DNA of 64,000 bases. Source: Phycisphaerales bacterium. Its GTDB lineage: Bacteria; Planctomycetota; Phycisphaerae; Phycisphaerales; UBA1924. The DNA is taken from NCBI GenBank assembly GCA_016709445.1, contig JADJMV010000008.1, positions 124,001 to 188,000 of the forward strand, read 5' to 3'. Shown here piece after piece: positions 28,223 through 37,175 of the stretch. The number at the start of each line of letters is the position of its first letter. Position 1 is the first letter of the stretch. The notes under the pieces are model-generated. The model did no database searches, was not told the origin of the DNA, and saw nothing but the letters and a program-made list of their open reading frames with translations. Made by a program: the position numbers and the translations under genes.

Positions 28223-31200
28223 ATGGGAGCCACCCGCTACTGCAAGCCCGGAGCCGCCGCCGCCAGCGCCGCGATGCTCGCCGTCGTCGGCCTCGCGGCT
28301 CGGAATGCCCACGCCCAGCCCAGATCCTCGAGCGCGATGATGCGTTCCATGATGTATGACCAGCGGATGTTCGGCGATGACCGCTTCAATCCCTCCACAT
28401 TCGACGAGTTTGCCGATGCGGACATGGACGGCATGATGAGGCGGGGGCGAGAGGAACAAGCCTCGCTCAAGTCAGAGTTGGCCCGCCAGATCGTGCAGCA
28501 GGACTACACGCGGGACCCTGAGGGAGTGCTGGCGGCACGGGTCCGGCTCGCGTCCGAGGCTCGCAACCTCAGATTGCACCCGGACGCGGCTGACGAGGAT
28601 GGATCCTCGACGGAGGAAGCCGTCGAGAACAATGATGACGGCCCCACTGATTTCGACAGCGACGAGCCCGCGGCCATCCGGCAGATTCCGCCCGACGAGA
28701 TGCAGGCGATTCTCGATATGGGCGGTGACATCCCGCCGGAACTGCTCGCGGCGATCGCGGGTGGCGGGCCGACGGACGACGCCGATGTCCCGGTGTCCAG
28801 CGAGGACCAGAAGAAGAAGATCGCGGAACGCAAGCAGGCCGCCAAGGAGGCCCAGCGGTTCCGCCTCCTGGTGGTGGCGGGCCGGTGGGACCTGGTCGCG
28901 GAGTTTCTAGGCACGCGGTTCGTCGACCCGAAATCGGCGGGCGACGCGGCGGAGGTCTACTCGTTCCTGCTCAAGCAGCTCGTCTCGGACGACCAGGCGA
29001 TGACCCCGGACGAGATCATCGCGGTCGCCGAAGCGGCGCCGGTCGACCTGACGGACGCGCACATCAGCGCGCTGGGCTCGCTCATCCAAGCGGCCGCAGA
29101 TCGGGGTTGTGACACAGGGCCGCTCGCCGCCACAATCCGTCGGGGCACCCGGCAATTCGGTGGGCCGGAGGAGGCCCCCCGCAAGCGCGCGGCCGCCCTG
29201 CTGGTGGCGGCCGGCATGCCGGTCGCGGCGCAGGAGTACCTGCCGCCGCTGTCGGCGGCCGAGACTTCGCGGGACGCGGACCTGCTGAACCTCTACGCCG
29301 TGTACTTTCATGCGTTGACGAAGGAGCGGGCCGGCGAGGAGCAGCGCGAGGCGGCCCGTGAGGGTTGGCGCCTGTGCCAGGAAGTTCTCTCGATCGAGAA
29401 TGCGACCAACGCGCAACGCTCCAAGGCCCTCACGATGACCCTCCGCCTGCTGGACGCCTTCGACCGGGAGCAGGGAGACGACTTCCTCAAGTCGCTCTTC
29501 GCCAGCGAGTCGGAGATCGCATGGTTGACCCTTGACAGGGTGAACCGCGCCGCGGGAAACCTGCTCCAGCGGCAGGCGCCGGCGGAGTTCCGTCTTGGTG
29601 CGCTGCGCCGGATCCAGCGGGTCGGCGAGGCGGTCATCGCCGGGTCGGGCGGCGATGCGAGCGCTTGGCAGACCGGCCTCGACATGTTGACGCTCACGCT
29701 GCTGCGTGAGGCCGAGATGACCCGGTCCGGAGAGGACGATCCGCGGATGCCGGTGATCCCTGCCGATCAGCTCGCGTCCGTCCTCCCCGATGCGAAGTGG
29801 CTGACCACGATCGACCCGGGGCTGGCGGCCAAGCTGGAGGTGATGGTGGCGGCCACCGACGGCGGGTCGGGCGAGACCGGTTCGGTGCTCGCGATGATCC
29901 GCCCAATCATCGGGAGCGACCCGGACCGGGCACGAAAGCTCGCTGGGGCGCTGATCGATGCGTGGCCGAAGTTCGTGGGTCGCGGGGCAGCCCAGTTCGA
30001 CGACTACGACCCCTACGGCATGATGAGCGGGGCCACCTCCGGGTATGCCTACGCGGGCTATTCGGGCTACCCCAGCTACGGCTCGCGTGGGAGCGAGGGC
30101 GCTGTCCCGCTTACACGGGCGCGGCAACGCCGGAGCCTCGATCGGCTCGGGGAGGTCCTTGCCGAACTGAAAGCGGCCGGCGTGCGCGATCTTCCGGCGG
30201 ACTCTCTCGTCGTCGCATTCGGCGCCAGCCATAGCGCCGCAGAGATCTACGCGAGATCCGATATTGAGGCCGTCTTCGGGGCGTTTGATACCATGCCCCA
30301 AGCAACGCGTTCGCGCCTGATCGAGGACATGCGCGGTCGCCTCGGCGCCCAGTGGCGAAGCCCTCAGGTGCAGGAGCAAGCCAACACGAAGCGCACCGAC
30401 AAGCAACTCGCGTCGGAGGTGCAGCACGGCTATGACCTTGCGCTCGATCTCGCGGCATCGGGGGTGGCCGCGGCCCCACGTGACTGGCGGGCCAGGGTCG
30501 CCGTCGGGAACCTCAATTTCGATCGCGCCGAATTCCTCTACGGCCAGAACGTGGATTTCGAGACCTACACGGCGGGTCGCGACGCTGCGTTTGCCGCGTT
30601 TTCCGAGGGGGCGAGGCTCTACGCCGAGACTCTCGCCTCGCCCGACGCCGCACCGACCGGGGAGGTCTATCTGCGATGGTTCTCGGCAGCATTGGGCGCC
30701 AGCGATCTGGGCTTTCTCACACGGCAGGACCAGCCGGACGTTGGACAGATCGGCCGCCTGATCGGCGCCATCGATGCCCTGCCCGGGGACGAGCCCGAGC
30801 GTCACCGTGGCTTGTTTGCCAAGTCGATCGAGGGCGCTGTTGATGAACTCAATCCTGAACTCAAGCCGCGTTTCATTCGCGAGGCGATGCGGATCATCGG
30901 GGACCACCCGGACGGCCGCCGAGCGAGGGAACTGCTCCAGTATTACGACGATCTGCTCCAGGAGATCGAACTGGTGCTCACGGTCGACGGGCCAACCCAG
31001 GTTGGTCACGCCGACGCTTTCGGGGTGAATCTGGCCATCTGGTCGACACGGCAGACCGCGCGGGAGGCCGGCTCGTTTTCCAAATACCTCCGCAACGAGA
31101 TGTGGCACCCAGCAACGGGGCAGCAGGTCGACTATCGGGACGATCTGGAGAAGCACATCCGCGAGACCCTCGGAGAGACGTTCGAGGTCGTCGGGGTCCA

Positions 31201-32147
31201 ATTCCTGGACCCTTCGGTACAGTCGGTCAGCGTCGAGCGTCCCGGTTGGGAAGCTTTCCCACTGGCCTATCTGCTCTTGAAGCCGAAGGACGCGCGGACC
31301 GATCGCGTGCCGGCTCTGCGTCTTGACATGGATTTCAGCGATGGCCAGGGATACGTGATCCTCCCGGTCGTGACGCCGCCGGTGCTGATCGACGCCAAGG
31401 ACGAACTCCCGGCCTCACGCCGGGTCGCCGACCTCGAAATCGAGGAAGTGCTCGACGACCGGATGGTCGCGACGGATGGGAAAATCCGAATCGAGATCCA
31501 TGCCAAGGGGCGTGGGGTGGTGCCGACGCTTCCCGAGATCCTCGACACCTCCACGCTGGCGCCATTCGGCGGCGTGGCGACCGAGGATCACGGGCTCAAC
31601 ATCGTGGCTCTGGACACGGCCCAAGCCGAGGTGGTGGCGGTCACCGAACGCTCATGGACCATGGAGCTGACCCCAGCCTCCGGCGAGGTGCTGCGTTCCG
31701 TGACCTTCCCCACCGGCCGGCTCGAAGGATCCAAGGTCACTCTGCAGCGGTATGCCGACGCGGACATCGTGGAGGCACCGGCGACCGCGTCAATCCTGCC
31801 CGTCGAGGGGCCGCGACCGTGGTGGCCGATCGCGTTGGGGGGTGGTAGTGCTCGGTGCGGCGGGCGCCGTCGCGGGGTGGCTGAGGCGGCGGGCTCGGCC
31901 CATCTATGCGGCCCCAACGGAGGCGTTCCGGATGCCGGCTGAGGTGACGCCGGTCAATGCCATCTCGCTGCTTCGTCGGATCCAGTCGGCGAATGGCAGC
32001 GCGCTCGATCCGGCGGCCCAGCACCGTCTCGCGGGGGACATCGAGCACCTCGAGCGCTCCTACTTCGCGCCGGGCGCCGAAGAGCCACGGCCAGGTCTCG
32101 AGCCGATCTTGCGGGAGTGGCTCGCCCGGGCCAACACAGCGGGCTAA
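28223..32147 (+). CDS. Giant membrane-anchored extracytoplasmic protein of the MoxR/VWA operon, frameshifted
   Basis: CAGGAGG precedes ATG 28223. A signal peptide covers about residues 1-33 (ending NAHAQP), and a long helical, repeat-like region runs to about 880. A Tyr/Gly/Ser-rich patch (GYAYAGYSGYPSYGSRGS) falls near residue 610. Beta-rich segments near 910-1190 (ELVLTVDGPTQVGHADAF, DGQGYVILPV) resemble Bat-type extracytoplasmic modules. At the six-G run 31837-31842 the frame must shift by +1. It then gives a membrane span GVVVLGAAGAVAGWLRR and a short cytoplasmic tail that stops at 32147. The full unit is 1307 residues. I know no family for it. It closes the operon and its stop overlaps that of the convergent FtsK-like gene by three bases. 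Confidence 0.72.
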
Positions 32148-35100
32148 GGCTCGACGAGCTGGCGAACCTGCGACGCCGAGGGGAAGCCATACGGCCGGAA
32201 TTTCTCCTCGGCCCCACGTTCCTCATCGAAGAAGATCGCCCGGTGCAGACCCAGCCGGGCCGCAGAAGTCGATTCGATCAACATGCTGCTGTCATTGGCC
32301 GACATCTGCATGAGGACTCGGTTGCCGAACTCGGCGATGGCAGCGCGATCCATGGCGCGGGTGAGGCTGCTGGTGGTATCGCACCAGGCGAGCACGAAAA
32401 TGCCGAGTCGGGGGCCGTCGATGAGCACTTGCTTGAGCTGCTGATCAGGGGCCGGCCCGGTCTCTTCCTTGCCAAAGGAGAACGACAAGTCGTCATCGCG
32501 CCGACGGAGCGATCGGAGCCAGTGCAGGCCGTGCAGAATGACATACACGGCCGGACCATCGGTGCGGTTGGCCCGCTCGCGGGCGGTCAGTTCGCGATGG
32601 GCTTCCGCCACGGCGACGGGGGCGTCCCGCCACGAGATCGCCCGGACATCGTGGGGCAGCGGGGCGAGGGTCTCGTGGAGCCGCCCCGAGAGCGGATCGT
32701 CTTCTGGCGTGCCCTCCACGACCAGGAATCTTGGGGCCCGGGGACCTTCCGATTCGTGCTGGGCGGCGAGGGAGATCACGCTCGAGGCAAGCATGGCGGC
32801 CGCGGTCTCAGAGCGCTGCCCGACGATGAGGAGGTTGGCCCCCCCGCGTCGGCGCATGACGGCGCCGGTTGGCTCCTTGATGGATACCGGCTCGCCGAGC
32901 CAGGCGATCGGAGCGATCGGCCGGGCTCGCTCGGCGGCGGCCCGGCGCAGTTGGCGATTCCGCGGCAGGTCCGCGTCGGCATTGCCCTCGAAGAACACCG
33001 GCTCCTCGAACTGGACACGGTGCTTGCTGGAGAGGCTGGCGACGCGTTGCAGGATCTCGTGACGGTCGTCGTCGGAGAGCCATGCGACCTGGAACGGATT
33101 GTTGCCCTCGACGAGCCCGTTCGCGTCGTTGTAGATCGCCTCACCCGGGCGGGTCAGGAGCCTGGCGGCGCCGTTGTCTTCGCTCAGGATGAGGTAGCTA
33201 TCGGTCTCGGAACACTTCATCGCGATCCGGACGGCCATCTGACCGACCGTGCTGCGTGCGAGTGTGTACGCACCGCTGAGGGTCTGGCTGGCGAGGAGGA
33301 CGTGGATACCAAAGGCGCGGCCCTGCCGGACGAGGCGATCGAGGAGGAGGGACGCGTCCTGCGCGATCCGGTCATCCTCGACGAAGAACTCCTGGAATTC
33401 GTCGATGATGAGGATCGAGCGTGGCATCGCCTCGGCGGGAAATCGCTCGCGGAACTGGGCGATCGACTGGAGACCCCGCTCCCGGAAGAGATCACCACGA
33501 CGACGCAACTCAACATCAAGTTTCTGCAGCACGCTCAGGCCGAATTCCCGATCGGACTCGATGGCCACGGCGCGGATGTGGGGCAGATCGCCGCTGGCAT
33601 ACGGCTTGAATTCCACGCCCTTCTTGAAATCAACGAGGTAGAACTCCACCTCGCTCGGCGCATGCCAAAGCAGTGCCGCCGTCGTGAGCACGTGCAGGAG
33701 GGTCGATTTGCCAGAGCCGGTCTTGCCTGCAATCAGGGCGTGCTGGCTTGTGCCGCGACCGAGCCGCAATTCCTGGGCCTTGGTGGCCCCGGCCCGTCCG
33801 ATCGGCACCCGCAGTTCTTCGGCGCAGGAGCGGGACCAGAGCTGCTCAGGGAGCGGCGCGACGACGCTGTAGCTGACCTCGACCCGACCGGCCGACTGGG
33901 CTTCCTCCCCAACCTGGCGCAGCAACTCAAGGATCTGGGTCTCGCTCGGCGGGGCATCGGGTTCAAAGGTGAATCCACGCATCGCCTGGTCGGCCAGGCG
34001 GAAGCGGTCGTGCGAGCCACCCTCGATCACCACGGCCCTCGCCCGCAACTCCCTCAAGTCGATGCCGGGGGGGAGCTTCGCGCCCGGGTCTACGAGCATC
34101 ACGACGAAAACCCCGCACCGGCTGCCGGCATCGATAATGGAGGCAAGGCGGGCGGCGGCGTCCTCACTAAAGTTCGATGGGAAGTCGGCGACGATGAGAT
34201 AGCGGTAGGGTTCCGCGATCTCGCCGGCGACACGGTTGTAGTCGTCGATGGTGGCGTAGTCGTCCCGCAGGTACTTCTGGATGACGTTCTCGATGTGCTC
34301 GGTGAGGTCGGTCAGCCGTTGCTCCATGTGCCGGCTCTCGGTCCAGATTCGGGAGCCCACCAAACTCGTCGAAATCAGCCAGACGCATCAGGCCGGCGAA
34401 GGACCTCCCCCGCCCGACCGGGTCAAAGATCGTGAGCTTGGCCCGGCCCGGAGGGGCCGACGCGAGGAGTCGGAGCACCGCGGCCTGGGCCAAGCGGATC
34501 GCCGCATCGCGGCTCCCCTCGCCGGCCTCGATCAACAGCGAACCACGGTGCGCGACGTCCAGCACTATCGGCAGGGCGAGTCGGTCTGGCAGCCCCTCTC
34601 CGGGGGCCAGGCCCGACGCTGGGAGTGGGCCAAGATCCGCGAGGTCGGCACGGAGCTCGCCGAGGCGTGTTGCGAACGGGACCCGGGTCTGCGGGGCCCA
34701 GCCTCTCCCGAGTCTCTGCGCCCACGTCGGGCAGGCGTCCTCGGCGGCTTCGGTGATCTCCGCAAGCTCGGCCCGCATCCGCGCGGTTGTCTCGATCCAG
34801 ATCCGGCGCAGCTCGGTTGCAGCGGTCTCCCGATCCTCTCGGGCCGCGGCCGTCGCGGCCTGGTATTGAGAGGCCGCCGCCCGCAGGAGCTCGTCGTGCG
34901 TTGCCCGAGCCTTGGCGAGGTACTCGTCGGCGCGCGCCTGCGCCTCCTGGTGGTCGCGCTGCCCAGATTGGCTGATTTGCTGGATTTCAGCCAGCGATTC
35001 AGCCTCGACGGATGCGAGTCGCTCGGCATGTTCGGCGTCCGCGGCCTCGATCGCCACCTTCCGCTGGGCGCGGGCGCGATCAGTCTCTTCGGTACACCGA

Positions 35101-36050
35101 GCGAGCAGTGCCGCCAGCGCCTCATCGCGGGCGATCAGGCCATTTGCCCGGACCGTCAACGCTTCGACCCTCACTGCCGCGACAGAAGCACGGAACCGGA
35201 TCAACGCCTCCCGAAACCGGCGGCGAGCCAGCCGAGCGAGGGGAATGGTCGCCGCCACGAACAGCACGCCGACACCCCCGGCCGAGCCCGCGGCCACGGG
35301 CCAGTTGGCCCAGGCGGTCCCGAATCCGATCGCCATGCCGGCCGCGAGCGTCGCGACGGGCACTAGGACCCACAGGAGTCCCGATCGAAAGACGCGCGGC
35401 AGGAAGAGGCGATCAACTCGGTGCGCTTGTGTTTGCGTCTGCTCTCGAAGGGCGTCGAATTGCAGCTCCGAACCCGCCGTCGGACCGCCCGCCTCGTCGT
35501 CACCCCCGGGGATTTCAGCGAGATTCCGGGCGGCGCTCGGCCACAGCGACTCGACAAACTGTTCGAGCTCGCCGACTGACTTGAGCCCGGCATCGACGCG
35601 CCGGCAGAGCGCTTCAAACTCAAGACCCGGTTTTGGCCGGGCGCTTTCGTGCACGGTTTCTGCAAGCCACAGGGCGTCGCGGCACTCCGCTTCCGCCCGT
35701 TCGATCGCCCGCTCATGCTTCTCGTGTACGGCTTCCCGACGCGTGGCCCACGTGCGTTGGGCCAATTCTCGACGCTCGTTCAGCCGGGCGTCGATCTGGG
35801 CCTTGACCTGGGCGAGCTCGGCGGCTGCTTTGGCGGTCCGGCGCTCCAAGTCCTGCCCCGCGTGTTCGACCGTCCTGGCTCGTGTGCGTTCCGCATCCGC
35901 AATGGCGGCCCGATTCGCGTCCTCGGCCCTCGCGCCCCGCTCTGCGTGGACCGCGAGCAACGAACGCACCTTCACCAACAGCGACGCCTCGCGCTCGAAT
36001 AGTCCGAGCGTGGGGATCGAGTTGGGGTGCGGGCGCGCGGACCTATCCAT
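32144..36050 (-). CDS. FtsK/SpoIIIE-type ATPase of a type VII-like secretion locus (EccC/EssC-like), frameshifted
   Basis: The restored product is 1301 residues. Residues 1-190 are a charged coiled coil. Two membrane spans follow near 224-272 (LWVLVPVATLAAGMAIGF; GGVGVLFVAATIPLA), then a second coiled coil to about 460. Three ATPase-like modules come next. The first has a degenerate P-loop (EAGEGSRDAA). The second is canonical, with GKTGSGKSTLL near residue 775 and Walker B RSILIIDEFQEFF near 877. The third is degenerate (VGQRSETAAA). Order and topology match EccC/EssC motor proteins of WXG100 secretion. The frame breaks at a GG pair at 34360-34361: FDEF reads on as VGSRIWTESRHMEQ in the other frame. 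It starts 12 bases after the small W-x-D gene. Confidence 0.8.
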
Positions 36051-36062
36051 GGCTCACCCAGG

Positions 36063-36275
36063 CTACTCGCATGCGCGGCGGGCTGCCGCCGCGATCTCCG
36101 CGAGTCGTTCCATCGCCTCGGACGCCCGCCTCACGTGGGCGTCGACCGGGTCGATATACCTGTGCTCGAACGCCTCGGCGTTCTGGTCGGTCCAGGATTC
36201 CCGCAATCGGGCCCAGTCCTGGACAAAGCGCTTCTGGGCGTCCAGAAGCAGGCCTCGACCCACAGAGAGACTCAT
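36063..36275 (-). CDS. Small helical protein with a W-x-D motif, WXG100-like partner
   Basis: This 70-residue, almost entirely helical protein contains LRESWTDQNAEAFEHRYI. This resembles the central turn of WXG100 proteins, with Asp replacing Gly, and parallels TWRDQEHVKF in the product of 36811-37083. It is shorter than classical WXG100 proteins (about 100 residues), with only a short first helix. ATG 36275 overlaps the previous gene's stop (ATGA), which fixes the start; longer upstream frames lack sense. It is followed 12 bases later by the FtsK-like ATPase gene. I infer a substrate or adaptor that pairs with the 90-residue protein, as EsxA and EsxB do, but no direct evidence shows this. 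Confidence 0.7.
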   Translation of the reverse strand: MSLSVGRGLLLDAQKRFVQDWARLRESWTDQNAEAFEHRYIDPVDAHVRRASEAMERLAEIAAAARRACE

Positions 36276-36805
36276 GGCTGCGTCCCCTGATCCGCGGGTC
36301 GGGCCTCCGGGGTTCCCACCGATCGCTCCCCAAGCTGGGTATACGCCTCGAGGGCATCTCCCATTTGGTCCAGGGCCCCCACCGCTCGGCCGAGCTCGCC
36401 CCGCACGAACCCGCCGAGCTGGGCCACGCCGCCCCGGTATTGCTCCAAGCCCCGGGTGAGCTCGCGCGCCCACCGCTTGACCTGCTCGAGCTGCTGCTCG
36501 GCCTCTCTCAGACGCCGCTTGGTCGCCTCCAGATCGATGCGGTCGTCCACCTTGGGGGTAGGGTTGTCCTGCATGGGGTCCATGCGGGAGATCATGCGGG
36601 TACGCGAGCGCGTGACGTCCTCTTGCAGGCGGCGGATTTCCCGCTGGAGCTGGGGCCCTCGGTCTCGGGTCAGCCAGTCCAAAGTCCTGGTGCCGATGCT
36701 CTCGCCGGAGGAGACCGCTGCCTGGGTCAACTCCGCAAATCTGACCACGGAGGGCTTGAACGCCCGCAGAGCCTCGACCGATCCAACACTCGCCCGTTCG
36801 GCCAT
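36272..36805 (-). CDS. Coiled-coil protein of the type VII-like locus
   Basis: This 177-residue protein has long charged helices, including a heptad-like stretch DDRIDLEATKRRLREAEQQL near residues 88-107. The C-terminal tail is acidic and Pro-rich. It has no signal peptide or membrane segment. It lies five bases after the WXG100-like gene's stop and overlaps the next start, so it is an integral member of the operon. I recognise no family. Size and helical content would suit a chaperone, scaffold or LXG-like targeting partner. ATG 36805 was chosen because upstream in-frame sequence belongs to the previous gene. Confidence 0.65.
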   Translation of the reverse strand: MAERASVGSVEALRAFKPSVVRFAELTQAAVSSGESIGTRTLDWLTRDRGPQLQREIRRLQEDVTRSRTRMISRMDPMQDNPTPKVDDRIDLEATKRRLREAEQQLEQVKRWARELTRGLEQYRGGVAQLGGFVRGELGRAVGALDQMGDALEAYTQLGERSVGTPEARPADQGTQP

Positions 36806-36810
36806 GCTGC

Positions 36811-37083
36811 TCACCGCTGCCTGAGGTAGGCCTCGAGTCGCTCGGCCTTCCGGAGCAAGAGCGGGACCTGCTCCTCGCTGGCCTCGACGAACCGCTGGAG
36901 TTGCCTCATGGTCTGTTCGAACTCCTGCTGGAACTTCACGTGCTCCTGATCGCGCCAGGTCTGGCCCAGGGCGCTGGCGTTTCCCTGGAGCTGCTGCATC
37001 GCTGCCGCCATATTGGCGTTGAACGCCCTGAGCACCTGAGCGAACCTTCGCAGCTCTTCCGGATCCGCGACAGCCTTGGCCAA
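36811..37083 (-). CDS. WXG100-like (ESAT-6 family) secretion substrate
   Basis: This 90-residue protein consists of two helices joined by a turn at TWRDQEH near residues 42-48, the position of the W-x-G motif. Asp replaces Gly. The first helix (EELRRFAQVLRAFNANMAAA) and second helix (VKFQQEFEQTMRQLQRFVEA) have the spacing expected of ESAT-6 hairpins. The C-terminal segment ends with YLRQR, where a Tyr precedes basic residues. WXG100 proteins are exported as helical-hairpin dimers by FtsK/SpoIIIE-type motors, and such a motor is encoded three genes downstream. A GGAGGTGC stretch precedes ATG 37083. It leads the operon and is divergent from the first GH116 gene. Confidence 0.82.
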   Translation of the reverse strand: MAKAVADPEELRRFAQVLRAFNANMAAAMQQLQGNASALGQTWRDQEHVKFQQEFEQTMRQLQRFVEASEEQVPLLLRKAERLEAYLRQR

Positions 37084-37175
37084 TGCGCACCTCCTGCCCG
37101 CAGTCTACCACAGGTCCGCAAGCCGCCGGAGCGGGTTCCGTCCGGGCCCTCCCCCGGGGGGCGAGGCGCGGTAGC

